Shown: positions 1 through 5,873 of the stretch, one piece after another
How the letters are laid out: every line of letters starts with the position of its first letter
Position numbering within the stretch: the stretch's first letter is position 1
Assembly (NCBI GenBank): GCA_023144675.1
Contig: JAGLFE010000427.1
Location: 1-8,219, forward strand
Length of the DNA: 8,219 nucleotides
Source: Thiomargarita sp.
Lineage (GTDB): Bacteria > Pseudomonadota > Gammaproteobacteria > Beggiatoales > Beggiatoaceae
Reading direction: 5' to 3'
Made by a program: the position numbers and the translations under genes
Notes under the pieces: generated by a model
Seen by the model: only the letters and a program-made list of their open reading frames with translations
What the model was told of the DNA's origin: nothing
Database searches by the model: none

Positions 1-1913
1 GAACAAATAATATTACCAGGACTATTTTCGACACAACTATTATTAATAATTGGTTCTATTAGTACGTTAAAAACCATTATTTCATCATTAGAAGCGTTCG
101 TAGATATTTTATAATCCAAAGTACCATCTGCGTTGATAGTAATACCTGGAGAAAATGAGCCAGGAACAACAGTAATTATTTTTACATCCCAAGTAGGAAT
201 AATTCGATATTTATTACCATCATGTACCACGTAAAAAGAACCATCAGCATTAAAAACAATCGTTTCAACGCCCTTAATTTTCGACGCTATTTGCGTAAAA
301 ATATTAGGCGATAGCACTGTAGGTCGATATTTTTGGCTAGTATTATTAGCGTAAACAATTTTTTCAGTAGCATGACTGGAATTTATAGTACCAATACGTT
401 CTTCTTCACCATTGGTGCAATTGTTACCAACACAAGGATCAACAATAATAACTCGCCGACTACTTCTTCTAGTTTCATCAATTGAACTTGTCAATATGTC
501 GCCAGCTTCACCAATTACTATTTTATCACTACCAAGTTTATCTTTAAAATCAGTTAAATTATGGGGGGCAGCGGTTAATTTATATTTTAAACCCGTTTCT
601 GTAGTAACATCTAAAAAACCACCTGTTCCTAAATTAATACCAGCAGAGGTGGATTTCATATCGGCTTGATAAATATTATTCGCATCAGGCATATAATTGT
701 AGCTACTATCTTTCAAATCCAAAGTTAATATACCTTCATCACTTTGAAATAATTGAGTATTTTCTAGTTCAAGTAATGCTGGAGGTAATAGATTTTTGGT
801 ATATTCTATTACATCAGTACCGTTTCCACCTAAGCCAAAGCCTGTATTTAGATTCGCTAATTCAGGAATTTGGATATTATCATCTTGTTGATATAATATA
901 TGTTGCAACATAAGTTTTGCGCCTATTTCTGCAGTTAATTCACCAGTTTCTAGGTCTATTTCCCAATTTTCAGGAATTAACTTTTCAACATCAGATGGTT
1001 CTATTTTATCAATATCAAAGTGAGTTAGCATATTACATATATCTTCAGTATTTGCTTGGCTTAAACTTTCATAATTTAAGGCATTTAAATGTTCTGGAGT
1101 GAATTCACCAATAACATCAGCAGCCAAGCCACCAATATTATCTGCATGCAATCCATCTAAAGCTTCTAACGGCATTTGTTTAAATTGTTCATTATTAATT
1201 CCCCTAGTTGTTTCTTTATCCATTTTGGATAATTGTTCTGGTTTAAATGCAGTGAAAGCATCAGGAGGAATAGCTCCAAATTCATAATGTTCAAGTTCTG
1301 CAAATTCATCTTCTCCTATTGCCTGCATTTCTTCAATAGTAAGGTCTCTTATATCTTCTAATGATTCTCCGAATCCAACTGGTGGACGACCATCATCAAT
1401 AGGTAAAAGTTCCATATCATCGTATAAAAGCGCATTAATTCTGCCATCGTCAGGTGCAGGTGGTTGTTCAGTGCCAAAGTCGTCTTCAAGTGGTGGTTCA
1501 GTGCCAAAGTCGTCTTCAGGTGGTGGTTCAGTACCAAAGTCATCTTCAAGTGGTAGTTCAGTGCCAAAGTCGTCTTCAGGTGGTGGTTCGTCATATATTG
1601 GATCATCAAGGAGTATTGGCTCATCAAGCTCTAAATTAACATCAAATTCTATATTACTATCAGGTTCAATTGGCAATACTGTATATTCAGTACCATCATC
1701 AACAGGCAGTGGTTCAGTACCATCATCAACAGGCAGTGGTTCAGTACCATCATCAACAGGCGGTGGCTCATCAGTACCATCATCTGGTGGCGGAAGTTCA
1801 ATTTTTACGCTTCTTCTAGTATTATTTTGGAGACTATCTTCCATAGTTCCAGCATAAGAATTAGGGTAAATAAATAAACTAAAAACGATAATTATGTAAG
1901 CCAAAAATGACAT
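1..1913 (-). CDS. Large exported acidic repeat protein, C-terminus beyond window
   Basis: I do not recognise a named family. The frame is open from the ATG at 1911-1913 to the window edge, giving 637 residues with no stop. An AGGA at 1922-1925 stands 8 nt before the ATG. Residues 1-21 look like a signal peptide: a hydrophobic core and a probable signal peptidase I site after NSYA (residue 21). The n-region has no Lys or Arg, which is unusual. Residues 41-76 are a 9-residue acidic proline repeat (DDGTEPLPV), and residues 108-148 a related 10-residue repeat (EPPPEDDFGT). Residues 184-295 are fourteen contiguous octads of pattern xx(E/D)x(L/I/F/M)xx(L/I/M/F). Residues 330-637 look beta-rich, contain two NADG(S/T) segments and three cysteines near the end of or within the visible part (DPCVGNNC, NNSC), and match nothing I can name. 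Export to the periplasm, surface or medium is inferred from the signal peptide; function is unknown. No plus-strand frame over this region is a credible gene. Confidence 0.85.
   Translation of the reverse strand, partial: MSFLAYIIIVFSLFIYPNSYAGTMEDSLQNNTRRSVKIELPPPDDGTDEPPPVDDGTEPLPVDDGTEPLPVDDGTEYTVLPIEPDSNIEFDVNLELDEPILLDDPIYDEPPPEDDFGTELPLEDDFGTEPPPEDDFGTEPPLEDDFGTEQPPAPDDGRINALLYDDMELLPIDDGRPPVGFGESLEDIRDLTIEEMQAIGEDEFAELEHYEFGAIPPDAFTAFKPEQLSKMDKETTRGINNEQFKQMPLEALDGLHADNIGGLAADVIGEFTPEHLNALNYESLSQANTEDICNMLTHFDIDKIEPSDVEKLIPENWEIDLETGELTAEIGAKLMLQHILYQQDDNIQIPELANLNTGFGLGGNGTDVIEYTKNLLPPALLELENTQLFQSDEGILTLDLKDSSYNYMPDANNIYQADMKSTSAGINLGTGGFLDVTTETGLKYKLTAAPHNLTDFKDKLGSDKIVIGEAGDILTSSIDETRRSSRRVIIVDPCVGNNCTNGEEERIGTINSSHATEKIVYANNTSQKYRPTVLSPNIFTQIASKIKGVETIVFNADGSFYVVHDGNKYRIIPTWDVKIITVVPGSFSPGITINADGTLDYKISTNASNDEIMVFNVLIEPIINNSCVENSPGNIIC
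1029..1364 (-). repeat. Fourteen contiguous octapeptide repeats (24-bp coding period)
   Basis: Residues 184-295 of the exported protein divide without gaps into 14 units of eight residues. Examples in order are SLEDIRDL, TIEEMQAI, GEDEFAEL, PPDAFTAF, KPEQLSKM, NNEQFKQM, PLEALDGL, HADNIGGL, TPEHLNAL, NYESLSQA and NTEDICNM. Position 3 is usually Glu or Asp; positions 5 and 8 are hydrophobic. One or two degenerate units may continue to about residue 312. DNA identity between units is low, so this is an old protein-level repeat. The spacing could suit a helical or solenoid-like stack, but the fold is inference. Confidence 0.75.
1471..1590 (-). repeat. Four 30-bp tandem repeats in coding sequence
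   Basis: Four back-to-back 30-bp units begin at 1471, 1501, 1531 and 1561 and differ at only a few positions. On the minus strand each encodes a ten-residue EPPPEDDFGT-type unit, with the fourth proline position varying between Pro and Leu. The length is a multiple of three, so copy-number change would keep the frame. The units are adjacent without spacers, so this is not a CRISPR array. Confidence 0.9.
1687..1794 (-). repeat. 27-bp tandem repeats in coding sequence
   Basis: Three nearly identical 27-bp units start at 1687, 1714 and 1741. After a 3-bp insertion, a fourth, diverged and incomplete unit starts at 1771. They encode nine-residue DDGTEPLPV units just after the signal peptide. The core (DD-G-T-E-P) is shared with the 30-bp array at 1471-1590, which has an extra Phe, so the two arrays probably share an ancestor. 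The region is acidic and proline-rich, likely a flexible spacer. Confidence 0.85.
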
Positions 1914-1970
1914 TATATTTTTCCTAAAAAAATAAATAAAATAATAAAGTTTGATTCTATTTTATAGATT

Positions 1971-1999
1971 AGTATAGACTAAAATAATTTTTGTATAAA
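1971..1999 (-). promoter_or_regulatory. Possible sigma70-type promoter of the exported-protein gene
   Basis: On the minus strand a TTTATA (1994-1999) and a TATACT (1971-1976) are separated by 17 bp. This would start transcription near 1964 and give a leader of about 50 nt before the ATG at 1913. In such AT-rich DNA chance matches are common, so this is only a candidate. Confidence 0.25.
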
Positions 2000-2363
2000 A
2001 TAAAAAGGTTGTAGATATATGTAAATATATGATATTTAAGGATATATAATTAAATATATTCTACGATAAATTATTTAATGATTTACAAACTTTTATTATT
2101 GATATTGTTGGTTGAAAAAACCTTGTTTGTGAATGATTTTGTAATTTGATAAGATTAAGGCGGTAATAGTGGCATTAAAAAAAAATTGAGGCTTGGCGAC
2201 TCACTCCAGGATTGACAATTATTTAATCCCGTAAATTAATACACGCTTAATATGAGATAAATGTAACTACTTTACTAAGAAGTAGGTTTGTTTGAAATAA
2301 AAAACTTTGAATTACGAAACTTTGTAAATATTTACCAATTAAACTTTAAATGCGAAAGTTAAA

Positions 2364-2420
2364 ATTTTAATACGATTGATGCGATTTGTTCCTCAGAACT
2401 ACATTTTTTACGTATTTCTT
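2364..2420 (-). repeat. REP-like dispersed repeat, copy 1
   Basis: This segment matches 8158-8219 over its whole length. Both share TGATGCG, then a near-identical GTTCCTCAG, then TACATTTT and GTATTTCTT; copy 1 is 5 nt shorter after CTCAG. Read on the minus strand it carries a TGAGGAAC core between weakly complementary arms and a second small stem, TACGT/ATGTA. It lies just past the rpiA stop, a usual place for REP-type intergenic repeats. Copy 1 is the more decayed copy. Confidence 0.65.
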
Positions 2421-2447
2421 GGTAAATAGTTACAAAATTTTTAACCA

Positions 2448-3104
2448 CTATTTCAAAAGCTTTACACCATTATCACTACCCAATAATAATACATCTGCCC
2501 GCCGAGCGGCAAATAAACCATTGGTAACAACGCCTATAATTGCATTTAATTGTGTTTCTAATTTAACTGGTTCAACAATTTGCAAATTATGTACATCTAA
2601 AATAATATTTCCATTATCAGTTACAAAACCTTCTCGCCAAATTGGTTTTCCGCCTAATTTAACTAATTCTCTAGCAACATAGCTACGAGCCATTGGTATA
2701 ACTTCAACTGGCAAAGGAAATTGACCTAATATGTCCACTAATTTACTATCATCAGCGATACAAACAAAACTTTTACTAACTGCTGCTACAATTTTTTCAC
2801 GAGTTAAAGCACCACCACCGCCTTTAATTAAATGCAAATATTTATTAGATTCATCAGCCCCATCTATATAAACCGATATTTCATCTACACTATTTAAATC
2901 TAAAACTGGAATATTATGTGATCTAATTCGTTCAGCAGTGGCTTCAGAACTGGCAACAGTACCCTTAATTTTATGTTTCATTGTAGCTAGTGCATCTACA
3001 AAATAATTAGCAGTGCTACCAGTGCCTACTCCAATAATTGTATCTTCAACAACATATTCCAAAGCCGCTTTGGCTACTTGTTGTTTTTTTTCATCAGGTG
3101 TCAA
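2448..3104 (-). CDS. rpiA: Ribose-5-phosphate isomerase A
   Basis: RpiA interconverts ribose 5-phosphate and ribulose 5-phosphate in the cytoplasmic non-oxidative pentose phosphate pathway, feeding nucleotide and histidine synthesis. The 218-residue product is essentially full length (E. coli RpiA is 219). The phosphate-binding GVGTGSTA lies at 25-32. The catalytic set falls at Asp81, Asp84 (DGADE), Lys94 (KGGGG) and Glu103 (TREK), the same numbering as E. coli. The start codon is TTG (3102-3104). It is chosen because the N-terminus (MTPDEKKQQVAKAAL) aligns directly with the E. coli start, an AGGA precedes it by 8 nt, and no in-frame ATG lies nearby; an ATT one codon upstream is a less likely alternative. 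The stop is TAG. It has its own near-consensus promoter at 3207-3235, so it is probably transcribed separately from argF. Confidence 0.96.
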   Translation of the reverse strand: MTPDEKKQQVAKAALEYVVEDTIIGVGTGSTANYFVDALATMKHKIKGTVASSEATAERIRSHNIPVLDLNSVDEISVYIDGADESNKYLHLIKGGGGALTREKIVAAVSKSFVCIADDSKLVDILGQFPLPVEVIPMARSYVARELVKLGGKPIWREGFVTDNGNIILDVHNLQIVEPVKLETQLNAIIGVVTNGLFAARRADVLLLGSDNGVKLLK

Positions 3105-3206
3105 AATATTTTTCCTTTTGAGTTTGATAAATCTTTTTTTATTTAAAACTAAATTAAAATACTTTAATAAATTATTTGGTGTTAAAATTATGCAAGTAAT
3201 TAAAGC

Positions 3207-3235
3207 ATTATAGTTGGTTATAATTAATTTGTCAA
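3207..3235 (-). promoter_or_regulatory. Near-perfect sigma70 promoter for rpiA
   Basis: On the minus strand a perfect -35 TTGACA (3230-3235) and a perfect -10 TATAAT (3207-3212) are separated by exactly 17 bp. The predicted start is near 3200, giving a leader of about 95 nt before the rpiA TTG. The match to consensus is full, and the position and orientation fit rpiA. Confidence 0.8.
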
Positions 3236-3314
3236 CGATATTTAATTCTATGAAGTTGTTAATAATAAATACGTATAAAATTAAGTAAAATTTGTAGCAT
3301 TAATCATATTATTC

Positions 3315-3420
3315 AACATTTTGGTAGTCCTAAAATAGGTAGTGCTAAACCTGTTAGGTCTTTGATACCTGACAGGTTTTTTGAGACCATCACTACTTTG
3401 TTCAGGACTACCAACATTTT
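3315..3420. mobile_element. MITE-like 90-bp palindromic element with 8-bp direct repeats
   Basis: The core 3323-3412 is bounded by 9-bp perfect inverted repeats, GGTAGTCCT (3323-3331) and AGGACTACC (3404-3412). Inside are a second stem, GGTAGTG (3338-3344) with CACTACT (3391-3397), and a 13-bp central hairpin, 3347-3359 with 3367-3379, with one mismatch and a 7-nt loop. The direct repeat AACATTTT flanks the core at 3315-3322 and 3413-3420, as expected of a target duplication. There is no coding capacity, so it would be non-autonomous. On the plus strand the central hairpin is followed by a run of T, resembling a terminator. Mobility is inferred from architecture only. Confidence 0.55.
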
Positions 3421-3438
3421 AACTCTTAATTCGCATTT

Positions 3439-4344
3439 TTAAGTTTTTAATAAAAATTCTAATAAGGCTTTTTGTGAATGAAGTCGATTTTCAGCTTGAG
3501 TCCACACTACGCTTTGCTTGCCATCAATCACTTCCGCACTAACTTCCTCACCACGATGGGCAGGTAAACAGTGCATAAATACTGCATCTAGTTTAGCTAC
3601 GGACATCAAGCTATTATTAACCTGATAATCTTTAAAAACCCTAACACGTTTAGTTTGTTCAGCTTCTTGTCCCATACTCGCCCAAACATCTGTAGTTACC
3701 AAATCAGCATTTTTAACCGCTTGCATCGGGTCTGTCATTAATTCGACATAATTGCTATATTGATTAACTAAATCCATATTAGGTTGATAATTAGTGGGGG
3801 AAGCAATCGCCAATTTAAAATCAAATTGTTGAGCAGCACGTATATAAGAATGACACATATTATTACCATCCCCAATCCAAGCCACTTTTTTACCCTGAAT
3901 ATCGCCTCGACATTCAACATAAGTTTGCATATCAGCAAGTAATTGGCAGGGATGATACATATCAGTTAGGGCATTGATAACAGGAACTTTGGAATATTGC
4001 GCAAATAATTCCACATCTTCATGTTTAAAAGTACGAATCATAATTGCGTCAACCATACTAGATAATACTCGGGATGTATCTTCAATAGTTTCACCACGCC
4101 CTAATTGAATATCTCGCAATGATAAAAATATACTACTGCCTCCACATTGAATCATCGCCGTTTCAAATGATACTCGAGTTCGAGTTGACGATTTATCGAA
4201 AATCATAGCCAATACTTTGTTTTTGAATGGCTCATGTTGTTGCTTTGCCCGCAACATTTTTTTTAATTCAATGGCACGTTGGATTAGCTGGTTTAGTTCT
4301 TGTTTAGATAAATCTATTAATGTTAGAAAATGACGAATATTCAT
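3439..4344 (-). CDS. argF: Ornithine carbamoyltransferase
   Basis: This cytoplasmic enzyme joins carbamoyl phosphate and ornithine to give citrulline in arginine synthesis. The 301-residue product has the normal length and all signatures. The carbamoyl-phosphate loop STRTR is at 53-57, the HPCQ motif at 131-134, the ornithine-binding DVWASMG at 219-225 and the catalytic HCLP at 258-261, with the conserved late Arg at 287. The N-terminal carbamoyl-phosphate half and C-terminal ornithine half are both complete. The ATG at 4342-4344 has an AAGGAAG about 6 nt upstream. The gene lies 45 bp after argD in the same direction, and no terminator-like hairpin is visible between them, so cotranscription is likely. 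An anabolic role is favoured over a catabolic ArcB by the argD partner and the lack of arcA or arcC. Confidence 0.96.
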   Translation of the reverse strand: MNIRHFLTLIDLSKQELNQLIQRAIELKKMLRAKQQHEPFKNKVLAMIFDKSSTRTRVSFETAMIQCGGSSIFLSLRDIQLGRGETIEDTSRVLSSMVDAIMIRTFKHEDVELFAQYSKVPVINALTDMYHPCQLLADMQTYVECRGDIQGKKVAWIGDGNNMCHSYIRAAQQFDFKLAIASPTNYQPNMDLVNQYSNYVELMTDPMQAVKNADLVTTDVWASMGQEAEQTKRVRVFKDYQVNNSLMSVAKLDAVFMHCLPAHRGEEVSAEVIDGKQSVVWTQAENRLHSQKALLEFLLKT

Positions 4345-4389
4345 AGTAACTTCCTTAGTTGAAATAATTTTATTATGGATAAAAATCCT

Positions 4390-5568
4390 TTATTCTGTTG
4401 TTTCTTCAAGAAATGTTTGAATTAAATTACTTACTGTGGTAATTATGCTGTTAGCCTGTTCATCAGTAATAATAAACGGCGGCAATAAACGCACAACCCG
4501 TTCAGCGGTTACATTGATTAATAACTGCTTTTCAAGAGCTTGACTAACTAATTGACCACAAGGTTTATTCAATTCAATACCAATCATTAAACCCTTTACT
4601 CGGATAGATTCAACACCTTCAATATTTGCTAAATTAGAAACAAATTGCTGATAAAAATATTGTCCTAATTTTTGTATTCTTGGCAATAGATGCTCAATAG
4701 TTTCAATGACAGCTAAAGCGGTTTTGCAAACTAATGGATTGCCGCCAAATGTAGAACCATGCGTACCTGGTTGTAAAATTTGCGCTGCTTCCCCACGAGC
4801 CAAGCAACTACCAATTGGCATCCCATTTCCTAAACCTTTTGCTAAGGTCAATACATCAGGTTTAATATCAGTATATTGGTAAGCGCACCATTTTCCAGTT
4901 CTTCCCATCCCAGTTTGAATTTCATCTAACAGCATTAAGCAATGATGGCGATTGCAAATTTCCCGAATTTTAGCCAAATAATCATCGTCGGGAATTAAAA
5001 TTCCTCCTTCGCCAATAATTGGTTCAACTAATATAGCCACAATATCTTTATTTTCCTGTGCCAATTTCTCAATACTAGCAATATCATTATAAGGCACATG
5101 AATGAAACCTTCAGGCAAAGGGTCAAAACCGATTTTTACTTTGGGATTGCCAGTTGCTGTTAAAGTCGCTAAAGTTCTGCCATGAAATGAATCTTCGGTT
5201 ACAATAATAGTTGGTTTTTTATAACCCCGTTGATGCCCGTATAATCGTGCAATTTTAATCGCTGCTTCATTGGCTTCTGCTCCAGAATTGCAGAAAAAAG
5301 CGGTTTCCATCCCTGTTATTTCAGCTAATTTTTGGGCTAATGATGATTGATGCAAGATTCCATACAGATTTGAAGTATGAATTAATTGTTTAGCTTGATC
5401 ACAAATAGCCGTTGTAATTGCTGGATGTGAATGTCCTAAACCACAAACGGCAATACCAGATAGCGCATCTAAATAAGTTTTGCCTTTATCGTCATATAAC
5501 CATGCGCCTTCGCCTTTGACGAAAGTAACGGGTTGACGGGCATAATTTGACATTAAGTTTGGTGTCAT
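4390..5568 (-). CDS. argD: Acetylornithine aminotransferase (class III, PLP)
   Basis: ArgD moves an amino group from glutamate to N-acetylglutamate semialdehyde, giving N2-acetylornithine, the fourth step of arginine synthesis. Many ArgD enzymes also act as succinyldiaminopimelate aminotransferase for lysine. The product is 392 residues, normal for the family. It shows GHSHP at 45-49, SGAEANE at 95-101, FHGRT at 128-132, the pyridoxal-nitrogen Asp215 (LLDEIQTG), the Schiff-base Lys244 (TLAKGLGNG) and HGSTFGGNPL. The ATG at 5566-5568 has an AAGGAT (5575-5580) upstream. The nearest paralogous options, AstC, GabT or ornithine aminotransferase, are less likely because argF follows immediately. 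A terminator-like hairpin ends only about 20 nt before the start codon, suggesting control of read-through. Confidence 0.94.
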   Translation of the reverse strand: MTPNLMSNYARQPVTFVKGEGAWLYDDKGKTYLDALSGIAVCGLGHSHPAITTAICDQAKQLIHTSNLYGILHQSSLAQKLAEITGMETAFFCNSGAEANEAAIKIARLYGHQRGYKKPTIIVTEDSFHGRTLATLTATGNPKVKIGFDPLPEGFIHVPYNDIASIEKLAQENKDIVAILVEPIIGEGGILIPDDDYLAKIREICNRHHCLMLLDEIQTGMGRTGKWCAYQYTDIKPDVLTLAKGLGNGMPIGSCLARGEAAQILQPGTHGSTFGGNPLVCKTALAVIETIEHLLPRIQKLGQYFYQQFVSNLANIEGVESIRVKGLMIGIELNKPCGQLVSQALEKQLLINVTAERVVRLLPPFIITDEQANSIITTVSNLIQTFLEETTE

Positions 5569-5587
5569 TTATATATCCTTATAAAAT

Positions 5588-5611
5588 AAAAAAGCAGCCA
5601 CAAAGGACTGC
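5588..5611 (-). terminator. Terminator-like hairpin directly before argD, possible attenuator
   Basis: Read on the minus strand, GCAGTCC (5605-5611) pairs with GGCTGC (5594-5599) through six base pairs with one bulged base and a 5-nt loop. Six T residues follow at once (5588-5593). The argD ribosome binding site begins 8 nt later. There is no space for a promoter between the hairpin and the argD start, so argD transcripts must either read through it or start inside it. Confidence 0.6.
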
Positions 5612-5726
5612 CGTATAATTTTGAAAAATTTAATTTTAGTTTTTTAGGTGTTATTAGAACATGTTTTTTAGCAAATTAGAATATTTTGAAGCGAAAAGAA
5701 TTAAAAATTAATTTTTCCATCTCATA

Positions 5727-5830
5727 GTTATATAGCAAAATTAGAATAAAATGGTTACGAAATTATATAGTAAAGGTATATATACTAACATTTTAGTATA
5801 ATCAAATTATTCTAGTTTTGCTATATTAAC
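5727..5830. repeat. 104-bp imperfect inverted-repeat element
   Basis: TATAGCAAAATTAGAATAA (5731-5749) is the reverse complement of 5807-5825 except for one base. With a 1-nt gap the match extends to GTTA (5727-5730) and TAAC (5827-5830). An inner perfect hairpin, TATACTAA/TTAGTATA with a 4-nt loop, lies near the middle (about 5781-5800). A shorter, same-sense relative of the left arm (TAGCAAATTAGAATA) lies near 5669-5683. No convincing target duplication is seen. This may be a decayed MITE or a structured leader of argD. Confidence 0.45.
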
Positions 5831-5873
5831 ATAATATTACTCTATAACAAAAGCAATATTTAATTTCGTACAA

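Larger units (their letters stand above)
1914..2447. other. 534-bp intergenic region between rpiA and the exported-protein gene
   Basis: I see no credible gene here on either strand. It holds the candidate promoter near 1971-1999, the REP-like repeat copy at 2364-2420, and a small hairpin (AACTTT 2342-2347 pairing with AAAGTT 2355-2360) in the tail downstream of rpiA. A short stretch around 2188-2216 is clearly richer in G and C than its surroundings and has no assigned role. The rest is very AT-rich and featureless to me. Confidence 0.6.
3105..3438. other. 334-bp argF-rpiA intergenic region
   Basis: The argF-proximal third holds a 90-bp palindromic element (3323-3412) with flanking direct repeats. 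The rpiA-proximal part holds the rpiA promoter (3207-3235) and its leader. I see no gene. No classical hairpin-plus-U-tract lies in the minus direction just after argF, so argF transcripts may end in or behind the palindromic element. Confidence 0.6.
5569..5873. other. 305-bp gap between the GGDEF-EAL gene and argD
   Basis: It holds the terminator-like hairpin (5588-5611), the inverted-repeat element (5727-5830) and a further 10-bp inverted pair, TACGAAATTA at 5756-5765 with its reverse complement at 5861-5870. The argD promoter is not clear. A weak minus-strand candidate, TTGATT (5800-5805) and TATATA (5777-5782) with 17 bp between them, lies inside the inverted-repeat element. I see no match to an ArgR operator that I would trust. 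The stretch is extremely AT-rich and has no credible gene. Confidence 0.5.

Noticed and set aside
1471..1590. Possible CRISPR array from the regular 30-bp repeats
   Set aside because: The units are directly adjacent without spacers and stay in frame within a coding sequence; no cas genes are present.
1471..1857. Plus-strand Ser/Gly/Pro repeat frame of 128 codons
   Set aside because: It is the antisense image of the acidic repeat arrays of the minus-strand exported protein. The minus frame has a Shine-Dalgarno, a signal peptide and 637 codons without a stop.
2212..2240. TTGACA on the plus strand as a promoter
   Set aside because: No good -10 lies at 16-18 bp spacing, and no plus-strand gene follows.
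2386..2682. Plus-strand frame of 98 codons over the end of rpiA
   Set aside because: It mostly overlaps the well-supported rpiA on the other strand and includes the REP-like repeat; it has no recognisable domain.
5676..5720. Fourteen-codon leader peptide upstream of argD
   Set aside because: It has a single Arg codon and no properly spaced Shine-Dalgarno, so it does not look like an arginine attenuation leader; kept only as a remark in the attenuator finding.
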